Below are positions 47,687 to 60,042 of a stretch of 64,000 bases of DNA, piece by piece. Under the pieces are notes generated by a model that saw nothing but the letters and a program-made list of their open reading frames with translations, did not search any database and was not told where the DNA came from. How positions within the stretch are numbered: position 1 is the first letter of the stretch; each line of letters opens with the position of its first letter. The stretch spans positions 43,413,282 through 43,477,281 of the forward strand of contig OZ018409.1 in NCBI GenBank assembly GCA_963969595.1, read 5' to 3'. A program made the translations under genes and the position numbers. This stretch comes from Neckera pumila. Taxonomy: Eukaryota; Streptophyta; Bryopsida; Hypnales; Neckeraceae.

Positions 47687-49232
47687 AATAGGATCACCCA
47701 AATCTGAGCATGTTCCTAGAAGCAAGCTCTAAAAAATTCACAAAAAATGTAGATATTTGTTGCAATTGCGCGTGCTACAAGAAAACAGTGTTCAAATTGA
47801 TATGTCCTAATTGACTAAAATGTCCGCATTGACATATTTATGTCCAAAAAATGTCCAATTTGACAAAAAATTGACAAAAAATGTTCGAATTGAAGATAGA
47901 AAATCTACCAATTAAATTTTGACCTCTTATAACTTTTGTATATCATAATGAAATACTATTCTTGGATTTTATTCAACTTTAATTGCAACTTGTTTTTAAG
48001 AGATATATAACTAAGAACTTCTTGATGCTCAAGAATATCTTTTTATAAAAATTTGCTAGGTTTTAAGTGATCCTACCGTAATGGAGTACGATATGGTAAC
48101 TTTGGGCAAACTTCCATATAAAGTTGGAATCAAAAAACAAGATTTAGGTTTTTTCAAAAACAAAATTATATTTGCCAACTTCTATAATTTTAAAACTTTC
48201 ATGTGAGTACCAAAAAACTACATTTTAAACATACCATTATCTTGTTGTCAAACTAATAACAACCAAACAATTCAAATACAATGCTAAAATAAAATTCTGG
48301 AAGTTGGAAAGTTGCCTCTTCCAATTTTTTATGGGCCTCCGTCTTCCAATAATTTCGCCAACATTGTATACAAGTTACAATTAAGCACTAGTTATTATCT
48401 TACACTTACTGAATTAACAAAAAATTTATAGAAGAATAAAAAACAACAAATTGGAGAATGTTTCACGTGTATTGTGGTCAATTCATTTACATAAAAGGAT
48501 ACATTATAGGTGGTCAAAGTAAAATCATATAGCTTTCCCATTTCAAATAGGACTAACTTATGCTTCAGTGCAATGCATTAATATGCAAAAATATCATTAG
48601 AAAAAATTTCAGTCCTTTGAACCCCAATTCCACATTGAGTGCAATTTTACTACAATAGGATGCAAAAAGAGCAAAATTGGATCTTGAATGGGGATCCATA
48701 TTGGATTGGGGTCTATAATGGGTCCACTACCTTGAAATACAATTTCCATAATGTGTCATATTTGGAAATGAATTTTTGAGTTTTCTAGAGTCAAAGTTGC
48801 CTTCACCAAGTTTTGTGATGCTTTCACTTCTATGTGAGTGGGAAAAAGCTATAGCTTACAAAAAACTTTGTCATATTTTCAAATTAAAAGCAACCAAAAA
48901 ATTCAAGCCTAATATTAAAAATAGTTTTGGGGGAAGTCAAAAGCTTACCTCCCTCTATTTTCACAAGCCTCTTCGAAAAATGTTATGGGCCAACAATTCT
49001 CATTCTTTTATTACAAAGTAGTGTAAGCTTCCATATAGAATTCTGATTTGTTTTATATCTTTTATACAAGGTTTAATTAATTCTAGATGTATGGAAATAT
49101 GCCCTATAATGGACATTAGAATGTGAAGATGGCTTGGTAAATGGAATCAATAAATCATTTCTAAGGAGGGAAATAAAGAAGGTGGATGACTCTACATCCT
49201 CTCAATTAGAAGCAATATTGCTATTTACCCCC
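47687..49232. other. No supported gene; MITE end fragment
   Basis: CATTAGAAAAAATTTCAGTC at 48595 matches a CATTAG MITE left end, without a partner. An 81-codon frame at 48776-49021 starts with ATG-like context but is unrecognised. Confidence 0.35.
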
Positions 49233-50155
49233 TTACCCCCTAACGGACCAAGGCCTATTTTTTGCCAAAAAACTCTCAAAACTGCCATTTCTAGAGCAAA
49301 GAGTAAAAAAAATTTAAAAATTGTTTTTTTTTGCACCTCTAACCATAGGATCTTATACCTAACTAGTATGAGAATGTGTGGGAAAAATTTCAGAATTTTT
49401 GACCGCAGAGATTGCAAGATATCTGCGTTTGAAGTGAAAAAAACAAGTTTTTCAGCACATTGCGGGACTAGATTTTTTGACTTTGAACATTTTTAACTTA
49501 AATTTTTCGCACTACAGAATTTTGAGCTTTAAATTTTCTAGTGGAGAATTGAGTTGAGAGTCTAGGAAAAAAAAAAAATTCAAAAAAATTTAATTTTCAT
49601 TCTTAAAAAAATTGTTAAATAGAAGTAGGTACAAGATAGAAGTAAAATCTAAAGTATTAATATCTATTAGATGGAATTAAAATGCACTAAGTCCAATAGT
49701 GAGATTTTTCTAGCACAAAAATTAAACCATGTAGAACTTTTTTTTTTGAAAAATTGCAAAAATTGCATTCCAAAATGAATCCTACAAGTTATTTTTTTCA
49801 AAAAGATGCTCTAATTGCCCAAAAAACAAGATTGTCCATAACTTTCTCATAAAAAATCCAAATGAAATGAATCAAAGCTTTACAAATAGACAACAATATA
49901 ATCTATAAGAATTTTTTTTTAAATTAAATTTTTTGCAAATTTTTTTTGCTGCCCCCTTTCCCTTGTTTTGAGCTTAGTTGGGCGCAACTTTTGTTCCCGG
50001 GCACCGATTGAAGAAAAAATTGTATTCCCACAAAGCTTATCAGTTTTTCTATCTCCAAAGAAAGTTACAGAAAATTACAACAAAAATCCAGCCCGTAGGT
50101 ACCTGCCCGAAATCCCATTTGTCCCCTAAAGGGACAACGGTCCTTTAGGGGTTAA
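49233..50155 (-). mobile_element. TTAA element, subfamily A, inverted
   Basis: TTAC-CCCCTAACGGACC at the left (two end substitutions) and GGTCCTTTAGGGG-TTAA at the right, 923 bp. The GTCCCCTAAAGGGAC palindrome lies inside the right end. Confidence 0.87.
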
Positions 50156-50254
50156 CCTTGGAACAATGCGAGGGGTGACCCTGGACATCATGCATTGTGC
50201 AACTGTGAGAGTCATTGGAATAAAAAAATTCAAAAGTAATCATTGAAAGTCAAG

Positions 50255-50530
50255 CTATTGTAGATGTCTCCACTTTCCACAAAAAATTCCAAAGATGGAT
50301 AGTTGTCGTTATGTCCTACACTGCAAAATGCCTTGTCATTCATCAAACACTTATTGTCAGCAGTGTCCTTCTTTGGTTAAGTGATGCAATTCTCTTGTTA
50401 ATCCTAGAAGGAAAGGCCTTATCCATAAGGTAGTGAGCCAAAAATTATTGGATTTGGATGAATGGATACATTCTCCGTCTTTGAAATTCCCTTAAAAGTC
50501 ATTCATTAGACCTTTTTAGTCCTCAACAAT
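50255..50530. repeat. Two dispersed repeat segments side by side
   Basis: About 50255-50380 resembles 17905-18035 (inverted) and 61350-61530; about 50405-50530 resembles 16970-17100 and 26395-26520. Their co-occurrence here suggests both are parts of one larger decayed element. Confidence 0.4.
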
Positions 50531-51638
50531 CTTACTCTAGGTTAAACGGGTCTCACAAACTATTGAATCTTCTTTTCCAGTAACCGATGATTCATTCAAT
50601 CACTATGACACCCATTAACATAAATAAGCAAACATCACTTGTCCAAAGAAAATTCATCACGTCGAAATATTAGGTTCCTTTTAAGAGGATAGATCACATA
50701 TTTGCCCCACTCATGCAAGTCACTATATTAACTTTCAACAAATAGTAAGGCTTCTTGTGTGCAAAATAAAAAACAAATACTATCATTGGTAATCCAATTG
50801 TAGTAGAAAAAACAATATTTGCTAGACTTGTTAAGCTTGGTAGGTAGGTAATTTTTGTAGTATTAAAGAAAATCATTTGACAAATCCTTGCATTAATTGC
50901 ACACTTTTCATCTAAAACACCGCTGCCTCTTTCTTGGTTGTAACAGTAGAGATGTTCTAAGTTTATACTTTTGGACAATAGCTTCATTAGGAATTTCATT
51001 TCAATTTTCGAAGGCAATGTAAACAGGGATTTTATTTTCAAATTTCCAAAGAACCGATTGTGTAAATTGCAATCCTTACCAGTAGGACAAAATTATTTAC
51101 ATTCAAACATATTTAGATTATGGATGAAACACTGATTATTCATCTAAATGTACATGCAATCATCTAAATGTAGCAATATCATTGTACACTGAAACGAATT
51201 GCATAAATATTGGCAATTTCATCCATTCAAAAATAGAGAGGGTTTTGTGAAGTATTCTAATTTTTTTTCCCCAAATCACAAGTTTGCAAAAAATCACTAC
51301 AAATAAAATTCTTAAGTATCTTGCAATCTTGTTTGGAGTGATGAAGGTATTTCCATTCATAAATATGTAAACTGTGGACGAACCATCAACTATTCATCCA
51401 GAAGTGGTGATATCATCCTACATTGGGGAAAAAAAATGGGATAAATTTAGGCAATTTCATAATGATGAAGTGTCATGGTACACAAGTGGAATTGACTCCA
51501 AGTCAAACAGCCTTCTCGGTAATAAAATCTAAAGAGCAATTTCAAATTTACACATCAACAAGGAAGACCGTCCCGAAGATCAACGAGCACAAATAACATG
51601 GGGCAACCATGTTGGATCACTCAACTTACATTCAACGT
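50531..51638. other. No supported gene; GGATGAAATT-type repeat at 51110-51480
   Basis: A 115-codon minus frame at 50694-51041 is AT-rich and unrecognised. The 3' end of the reductase gene may extend into this interval. Confidence 0.35.
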
Positions 51639-54600
51639 TCAGGACTTATCCGCAATTTTGAAGAGCCTTTCCCATTGAGTCTGATCTGTTCCAGGACCTT
51701 CACCCTGAACATGCCCACCAATACGATGCCCATCAATCCTCCACTTGATTCTTGATTGTGGTAGAAATGCTTAACATGGAAATATACAAAACATATTTTA
51801 GGGAGGCCCTATGACATCTCAGAATTGGCCATGGTGCTATGCTTCAACGGCAGAAAAATGATATGCAAAGGATACCCCCAAGTTTTGAGCGAGTTTCCCA
51901 TTCCATAAATTTAAAAGACTCACAAGATTTACAGTAAGAAAGCTTGTACTGACCTCAACAGAGTTGACCTCGTAGGTTTGTCCAATAGTGCATGGGATTT
52001 CCAATGCTTGAATGCAAGCTTCTGCTACCACTACTCTGCTTGCTTCCCCAGTTAAATGATCACCTGTGGAATACCAGAGGAGGGAATTTCATTACGTACG
52101 TTAGTGATGAAAGCACTACTACAATTATAATTGAACTGTAATTCACAAACGCACACCAAGCTAATACAAAGAGAAAAATAAGAATTTCACACAAGATTTG
52201 AGTCATAATCATGTACATTACCTTGCGCTACGATTACATCACGGCGACTACCAGCAGTGGCTTTTAGTAATGTATTAAGGTCATATGACGTGTATGGTCC
52301 GTCTGTCAATCGGCCTGGTCTGCAGGCAAGACGTCCATTCTTCAGCAATCTCTCAGCAAGTAATCTCCACACAAATCTTGGCACAAATCTAGGCAGAATA
52401 TACAAACCTGATGACCGTGTAAGGGATCCCTGATTTGCGTAGAAAATCTTCTCCCATCTTTTTGTACTTCAAAACTCCAAAGAGATTCATGATACTAATG
52501 CAAGAATCACCCCCCACAACCCCATGAGCTTAAGTCTTCGATATCTAGCAGATCTACATCAAAAGTACTACAAACGGCATGCGAAGTTGAGCTACTACGC
52601 AACATTGATGAAATAATCTGTCCAGAAAACTTTAATAGATGTCTCTTTGGATTCAGCCATAACGCAAATAAAACATATCACTGCAAAGAGTGACCCCAAC
52701 ACATACTTGCACAAGCGTCACAGAGTGCAGTTAACTCACTTCCACGGTAGCTCATTGAACTTAGTTACCCCTACAGATGACACCAGTACGAAATGTTGGA
52801 CACTTTGGGGCACGGCCGACACCAGATTGCGCACTCCATCCCAGTCTGCAGACAATGAAGCTCTACGGTCAACCCTCGTCCAGTAGTTGGTAACCGAGGG
52901 TAAGCTAACTACACCTAAAATTGACCAAATAAGCATCCAAGCGTGTTTCCTATTGTTGATCTGTCTTAATTTTGTTAGATTCAGTTGGTAATTGAAAGAG
53001 GATTCAAGATCTTCTTAGTAAATATTTTTTGAACACCCAATGAATAAACCTGTACCCTATTTTATGGCAGCCAAAATCTACCCCAGGCTTTCATGTTCAA
53101 CGAGTGCACATTTTTGGCAAGATATTGTAGGAGTCGGTTTTGCAGCAGGTCAAATTATGACGTGATGCACATTTACATGCAGGCAGAAAAGTCGGATTAT
53201 ACACATTGACAATGCCCACCTTTACAATAACTAACAAACTAACTACCTAGTGATGTATATTCGCTTGAATATACAGATTAAATGCATTCAGATTGATAAA
53301 AAAACAGCAACAGAAATGGAAAGAATTGTGGTCACCTGTCTTTTCCGGTCCATTGTCACCGCCCCAGCGCTTGGACGGGAACGCTGTGGTACCAGTGCAG
53401 CATATCACATGTGTAATACCCTCAAATACAGAAGATATAGTTTCCGGCTGCCGGGTATCTCCAACATGAACCTGTCAGGAAAAAAAAGTTGAAAATTGAA
53501 CAACGTCATTCAAATTGCATGGATACTAGTTTGTTGTGCATACAAATAAACCCAGAGGAATATAATTGCACACGTAGTGCCTCAGTTTTGGAAACGAGAG
53601 TAGGTACAACTCTGGAACTAAATAAACTGACAAATAAAGTACAAAGGGTAGCTACTGGGACCTAAAATTTGAAACAAAGGATTTGAAGAATCAATAAGAG
53701 GAATAGGAAAAATATTACCAAATGGATGACATTGGTGACATAAAAGACGCCGCATTACTCAGCCTAAGTTACCTGAAACTTTGCTGGATCATGTTGCCCG
53801 AAGAGAGAACGAGCTTTCTCTGCATCACGAAGGACTGCCTTCACAGGTAGTCCTCTATCCAACAGTGCTGCCACTACCAGCTGCCCTGATGTCAAACATC
53901 AAGAAACTGGGCGGCATTAGTACATTTTGTGGACTCATAATCCTACAAAGGACTTAACCTCCAAAGGGCTGATTGATCATCTTGTGAAGCTAATATACTT
54001 CAGATGAAACCAAATTTTATACACCAGAATCAGTGAAGAATTTCGCAGCTGTTGATCAAAAATTCAAATCAAATGCAACAAAATAAAGTCCTAATATGCC
54101 CTTCTCAGAATTGTCCCAATTTGGGCCTCTTCAGGAGCTGAACATATAGAAGTGAGGTGATGGAAAACGAAGACAGAATCAAGCCTTTAGTGAAAATAGG
54201 AATGTCAGAGCAGGCCTGCAGAAGAAGGCAATTTCAGAATCGCATCCCCCAAAATCCACAAGTGGACTAGTAATAAGACGAAAGAAGAATTGCATTATGC
54301 TCAACTTGGTAACAAACCTGCAAGTCGAGGAGCAGAAATTGCAAGGATTGACATGCCCTAATTCTGGTTATCAAAACTACAGAGACGATATGTAAGCACA
54401 GTGGTATCCACCAGTGCCAACTCGCAGAGTTCATAACTCATGAAATTAGGTCATCAATTCTGGTTATCAGAATTTACAAGTGGACTACTACTAAGAGGAA
54501 AGAAGAATTGCATTGAGCTCACTTTGGTAGCAAACCTGCAAATTTGTAGGATTGACATGCCTTAATGCTGGTAATCAAAACTACAGAGAGTATATGACAA

Positions 54601-54992
54601 GCAATATGGTATCCACCAGATTTCAAAATTCATGAAATTAGGTCATCAGCAGAAATTCGCAACTGATCCAGAAACTTGCCAAACACGCACTGACCTACAC
54701 CACCGGTAGCCCCCACGACTAGAACACACTGCGAAGCGCCCTCCTTCCCCTTCGATTGCTCCCCCTCCACCAACTGATTGGAATCTGCAGCAAGCTGAGC
54801 GCACAGTCTAAATCCCCTCCCAACACGCGGCTTCGCCACTAATCTCTTCCCACACACCTGAAGCTCCGATTGAAAAGAATGAGCACTCGCAAATTGCAAT
54901 GCGCGTCGTCGCCCCACAATCACTTTGGTCCTCGGCAGCTGGGAAGAGAACCCACACGCCACCGGGGAGGCACAAGCAGTGCCCACTTCCAT
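51639..54992 (-). CDS. Plastid-targeted atypical short-chain dehydrogenase/reductase (NmrA-like NAD(P)-binding protein), 8 exons
   Basis: Coding exons on the minus strand: 54992-54695, 53885-53773, 53471-53336, 52845-52740, 52494-52408, 52319-52222, 52063-51954, 51704-51639. All are GT-AG with matching phases, totalling 1014 nt (337 residues plus stop). ATG 54992 is used because the in-frame codon at 55010 is TTG. Residues 1-70 are rich in Ser, Ala and Arg with few acids, a plastid transit peptide pattern. VLVVGATGGVGQ (90-101) is the dinucleotide-binding glycine motif; R110, K115 and R119 follow, as in NADP-preferring forms. VSSVGV (204-209) ends a core strand, and PYTVIRPGRLTDGPYTSYD (242-260) is the conserved block. 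The classical YxxxK catalytic pair is absent, as in many atypical SDRs, so a scaffold or RNA/protein-binding role is possible. The family resembles Arabidopsis At4g31530/At5g02240-type proteins (from memory). The substrate is unknown. Confidence 0.92.
53886..54694 (-). repeat. Intron 1 of the reductase gene containing an imperfect tandem duplication
   Basis: About 54233-54456 and 54470-54650 are direct copies. GAAGAATTGCATT occurs at 54284 and 54502, and TGAAATTAGGTCATCA at 54441 and 54633. The second copy has a small deletion and ends 45 bp from the exon 1 donor. No coding potential is seen in it. Confidence 0.7.
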
Positions 54993-55384
54993 TCTCACCC
55001 AATTCTGCAAACTTGAGAAAATGAGGAGTCACAAACTCAACAAGGAGAACTGGTTGACGGATTAGCGGCGGAGTTGTGAGAATTGAGATTGTGTGGACTC
55101 GGAACAAGTGAACGGTGGATAGTACTTTCTCTGAAGAGGTTCAAGTCTGCACTGCTTTTATCTTTTCGATTCTTCGGTTCAGTTCCCTGTTGTTTGGAAA
55201 CTTGGGATTTAGTTGAATTTGGTGCAACGATGTTCTCGTTTGTTGAAAAATCTGGAGGTGAAAATGGAGACGACGGACATCGCAAGAGACTCATCACTGC
55301 AGGATAAGGCGCCATCGGACAATGGATTTGCAATTACAAGGTAGGCCACCGCATTTGTGAAATGTGCACTCTGGGTCAGTGTTT

Positions 55385-55665
55385 TTTTTGGGGCCTTATG
55401 AGGCCCAAATGCCTAAAAAAAAAAAAAAAAAATGGGCTGCATCAAGCCTATAGGAAAAATTGGAAGAAAAATTGGATGATAATGTCAAATTGCTCCATTT
55501 TTATTTAAAAAATTGGATGAAATTGTCAAATTTAAATGAAACTCATCCAAATATGTGGATGGAAAAATAATTCTACCCAAAATATAGATGAACACTAAAA
55601 TATTTGGCAACATCATTTTCTTGAATGTTGTCGCTTCAGCACTTCTCTAAAAACCAAAAAAAAAA
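55385..55665 (+). repeat. Dispersed repeat upstream of the reductase gene
   Basis: Inverted relative of 32187-32440, with TGAGGCCCAAATGCCTAA, GGAAAAATTGGAAG, AATTGGATGAAATTGTCAAA and CAGCACTTCTCTAAA in order. Confidence 0.6.
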
Positions 55666-55669
55666 ATGC

Positions 55670-56610
55670 TCTAGATACATAAGGTACTTCTTTTTTTCTT
55701 TTTCTTTCCCTATTTCCTAATATTGTACTTCATAACATTGTTGATCAATCTTAGGGGCTACCGGAATGAGAGTAGCATTCGATATAATAGGGGTAGTCAC
55801 ACCTTCTGTGAGAACAAAATTTCTTTGAAAAATGAGAACTTGTGGAGAGAAAAGGGAGCTAATTAGGAGTCAAAAATTGTGAAGAAGGTGTGATATCCTT
55901 TTTATTGGTGAGGACTACTGAGGAGAATGACAATGGAGAATTAGAGAACCAGAGTTATCGTTGCAAATTTCTTGATGGATGTGCAGGAGTATGCGCAGGC
56001 GACACATGCAGCATGGAATGCATAATGATTGCGTACAACTCGGAATACAATCAAGCAACGCAAATTTGGTCCTTTAGGGGTTAAAACAATATGCTAAGCA
56101 CAATATACTTTAACTCTATTGGTTGCCTCGAAGAAACTCTTCAATGCCTATTGATTGTTCTTGTCACTCAGTTGTGGTTTGGATGTCATCTATGGTATAA
56201 GAGAAAATGCAAAAATCTAATTATAATAAGAGATATTTCTTTTCAAACTAAGGGCAAAATCACGCCAAAATAGAAATCTCTCTCGAGGAAATTTTGAATT
56301 TTTTTTGGAGTTGCTTGTCAAAGGAAAGATGTGCATATAAAGGTTTCCTAAATATCTCCACAATTGAATCTAAGCAATTCATCATCAATGTTCTTGAATG
56401 AATTTTCATATAAAGCCATGAATGTTAAATAAATAAAATCACCAAATCTAGAATTTTGTTTTTTTGACACAAAAATTTGGTAAGCTTGATCGAGATTGCT
56501 TAAGATATCAATGTTGATTGTGCAAAACAAAAAATGTCAATTCTTTTTCACTTTATGCTAGAAAACTAAATGGGTCCAAGTGGCCATCACTTATCTTTTT
56601 GGTAGGCCAT
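55670..56610. other. No supported gene; isolated TTAA-element end and foldback-arm relative
   Basis: GGTCCTTTAGGGG-TTAA at 56068-56084 is a lone right end. About 56270-56450 is a diverged direct relative of the foldback arm at 57120-57300. Confidence 0.4.
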
Positions 56611-57403
56611 TGTACAATGGGAGGACAAAAGTATCGTCAACCCTTTTTGTTCCCACACAAATGCCTCCATTTTCAAACACTATTTTTCACAATTTTTATA
56701 TAATTCATGCATCATTGCATTCCTAAATAGTCTCAATCATGCATACCAAATTTCAACTTCAAAAAGCAAAATTCCATTTTTGTTGAATTTTAAAAATCAG
56801 TTATCATTGTTTTACATCATATTTTATTGAAAACAATTAATAATAAACTTTTTTAATTTGGTTGTGGATATATTTAGGGAACATCCATACGCACATATTT
56901 CCTTCAACAAGCATCTCCAAAAAGGTTTTAGAATTTTCCCTATAAAGAGATTAACATGGGGTGTCATATGACCAAAAAATTTGAAATAGATATCTTTATA
57001 TTTTAAGTATTTTTTTCTATTTAACCCTCACATTGTAACTAATTTTATACATTTGAGTATGGTAGTACAATTGCCTTGCCAAAGTCTAATTACCAAATAA
57101 AAATATCTATTTTCCAAAATTAGGACATTGTCACCCCAACATTGAATTCTTCATAGAGGAAATTGTGAAACTTTCTTGGAGATGCTTGTTGAAAAAGATG
57201 TGGGGATTGATGTTTCCTACATTTCTCCACAATCAAATTTTACAAATTCATTATTGATTGTTTTCAATAAAACATGATGTAAAACCATGAAAATTCACAA
57301 TTGCATAAAAATTGCATAAAAATTGGGAAAAATAGTGTTGAAAATGGGGGCGTTTGTGTGGGAACTAATAGGGGTGACAATACTTTTGTCCCCCCATTGT
57401 ACA
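56611..57403. mobile_element. Foldback element with long inverted arms
   Basis: TGTACAATGGGAGGACAAAA at the left and TTTTGTCCCCCCATTGTACA at the right. The inverted homology continues inward over nearly the whole element: about 56611-56981 pairs with 57124-57403 around a spacer of about 140 bp, for example GGAGATGCTTGTTGAA at 57179 with TTCAACAAGCATCTCC at 56903. No coding frame. Confidence 0.8.
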
Positions 57404-57530
57404 GTACAACTAATGTGTGTCTCTATTGCACAATTCTATATGCACTTTCAAACCTAATCTCTGCAGCAATTCTTCTATTATTTGCTCAAAGTAGACCCGG
57501 TCATCAAAAGAGAAATGTTGCATACTGCAA

Positions 57531-58464
57531 TTAATCCTGTAAAAGATCAGCCTGCTATTTTTAGCAACATAGAAATTTTGGACAGGTACATGTGACTAGA
57601 GATTTCTATATTTTAGGCTGAAATTTTCAATAGAAGGTGGAGACAAGGAATATCTTTCATGTGCATTAAATTTCATGACATTTGGAAGTATGAGTCAAAA
57701 ATTATGGCCAAATATGTTGTTTGTTTCTCAACTCGGGCAGTCCGGGTAGATTAGAAAAATTACTATTTTCAAAACAAAAATTTGAAATTGATTTTCTAGA
57801 ATTATATGTATGTGAAAAGCTTTGAATCATTGCATTTTGTTCAATGAATCAACAGTTATGAGGATTTTTTGTTTGCGGGTAGTTATGACTTTTCTACTCT
57901 GAAATAAACTTTGAAGTCCTTTATCTTACTCAACTTTCAATATTTTTTGAAAAAAATAAAATCATAGGATGTGGATTGTTTATTAAAACATTGCAATATT
58001 TGGGATTGGCAATTTCTAATTCTATAACTAAATTCTTAACAAGTTAGTAATCTGCATCATTCTTTGCTTCTTTCTACTTACTATTTTTTTCCTATATGTT
58101 TTGGAACTCCAAATGATCTGAAATTTTTCAAGCATGTAGCCAACTTGTCTAGGAAAAAGAATCCAAAGAAGCACCATCATTTTGGACATTTTTTCATAGA
58201 AAAGTGAGCTTGTGAAGTGCAGCTGCCTTGCTTTTTGCAGGGCTAAAAAAATGATTTTGATAGATTTGAATGCTTTTATCTTGCAATCCACACGGTGGAA
58301 ATTTCTAAAAATTTTACTACATGTTTTTAAGTTATCTTACTAGAAAATCATACGGTTATATATATCAAAAAAAGATTTTTTTTCAAAAATTTGGTATTTG
58401 TACAAGAAATGGCAGTTTTCAAGAGTTTTTGGTGAAAACATAGTCAAGGAGTTTTAGGGGTTAG
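57531..58464 (+). mobile_element. TTAA element, subfamily B
   Basis: TTAA-TCCTGTAAAAGATCA at the left (diverged) and GAGTTTTAGGGG-TTAG at the right, 934 bp. Internal blocks match 10209-11134 in the same order. Confidence 0.82.
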
Positions 58465-58508
58465 TCTAAAGAAGACTTTGATAGAGTGCTAGAATTTGTG
58501 ACAAATAT

Positions 58509-59448
58509 AAGGTAATTGACCTTAATCCCTAAATGCCTAAGGCACCAAATTTTGGTGTCGACAATACTTTGAAGTTAAATAAAATCTAACCAAATTACTA
58601 GTTTTAGTAGTTCATATTTTTGTAAAAATTATTTTTTGAAGTCTAATTTTAGCATCAAAAATCCGATTTTGAAAATGATGGATTGCAATTTTTCTATTCA
58701 AGATTTTTTGCAAGGGTACCCATTGCAATCTTGACTTTTTGTAGTGTTACGGGCTCTTGAAACTGAGTCTCAAATACACTAGATCTTTGAGGAAAAATCA
58801 CATTAGAAATTATTTTTAAAAAATTGTAGAGAAGATTTTGAAAAGCCATAAATTGATTGGGGTTATGCATGTTAGGCACTTTAACCTCATATTTTTTTGG
58901 TGACCAACTTTTTAGATGTAATATGCAGAAAGAGAATTGAAAGATTTTCATAGTTTTAATACCCTTATGGTCAAACATTATAATCTTTCAATTCATAAGT
59001 GATATTGTTGTGTTTTCTTTTCCTATGTGATCTCTAACATATCTAGTTTGAATTTGTATGGTTACAATTCAATATAAACATGGCACAACTTATCAAAATG
59101 TTGGCTTTTTGTTCAAACGAGAGCAAATTCCTAGAGGCTCAAAACAGGCCTTGGGCATTTAGGGGTTAAATTGCACAATTAAGCAATTCAGCACAATTCA
59201 GCATGGTTTTCACTATCATATTGAATTTTTTTCTGTGGGGTCCCATTTGTAGTCAAAAGGGAATTCTAGACTATCTTAGAGTGCATTTTTTGGACACTGT
59301 GTGAGTAAACTACAAATTTCCAAAGTGCTGAGAATAGGTTTATCTAAAAGCGATCATAGAGTCATATGAATAGTGGGAGTACATTTTAGACAAGAATATC
59401 CATTGTGTGATTTTCGGAAGGGTGCAATTTTAGGTGTAGTTACCTTAC
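58509..59448. mobile_element. GGTAACTACACC MITE, copy 2, interrupted by a TTAA-C element
   Basis: The left tip TAAGGTAATTGACC-TTAA (58509) and the remainder TTAA-ATTGCACAATTAAGC to TTACCTTAC (59448) reunite into the inverted form of 23129-23425 when 58522-59165 is removed. Confidence 0.75.
58522..59169 (+). mobile_element. TTAA element, subfamily C, 648 bp, nested
   Basis: TTAA-TCCCTAAATGCC at the left and GGGCATTTAGGGG-TTAA at the right. Just inside is a CACCAAATTTTGGTG palindrome. The interior is unlike A and B apart from the ends; a fragment recurs at 31670-31885. Confidence 0.85.
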
Positions 59449-59600
59449 CTTCAGTTGGTCAGCTTCCTCCCCCTTTGCCCATAATCACAAACACAGAATC
59501 TTGTCAGGGATAGGACTAGCCTGCATAAAATACAATTGTCACTTTGAGAATGATGCAAACATTATGAGATGGCTGCCCAAAAGGAAAATCACTCCCTTAC

Positions 59601-60037
59601 TAGGGTTTGTTATGCATCCTCAGAGAATGGGATTTTCATGAAGTCCGAGAAATTTCTGAGAGAATGAGGAGCCAATGGCAAGTTGATTTGTGTGGAGGAT
59701 GTGTGACACCCCTTTCTAGTGTCTAGAGCGTGGAGATGTTCTCTGAGAATTGGTAATTGGAGCTGCTTTTACGGACCCAATCGCAACACGACGTTGCAGC
59801 AGCGAGGTGAAGCTCTGGCAGTGGAGAGGTGAAACAATGGAGCAACGATGGAGCTCAAGATAAAAAAATTCTCGAAGAAAATTATTTCGACCATTATTTT
59901 CACCTATGGAGGAGAAAAAGGGTCTCTGAAATTCTCCGAGAATTGGACCTCTGCCCATCCCGCGGAGCCACTCAAACGGCGCCACATGCCAATCTCGGAG
60001 AATTCTAGGGAGGAAGAAAGATGCGTGATAACCCCTA
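59601..60037. mobile_element. MITE with TAGGGGTTGTCACGCATC ends, copy 2
   Basis: The left TAGGGTTTGTTATGCATC and right GATGCGTGATAACCCCTA ends pair. The interior matches 20907-21337 in reverse order, with AATTCTCGGAGA-type motifs repeated. Length 437 bp versus 431 bp. Confidence 0.8.
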
Positions 60038-60042
60038 CTGAA

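Noticed and set aside
55037..55333. 98-codon minus-strand open frame before the reductase gene
   Set aside because: Its first codon is TTG; it lies in the likely leader region and has low-complexity Ser/Pro/Asn content. At most an upstream frame.
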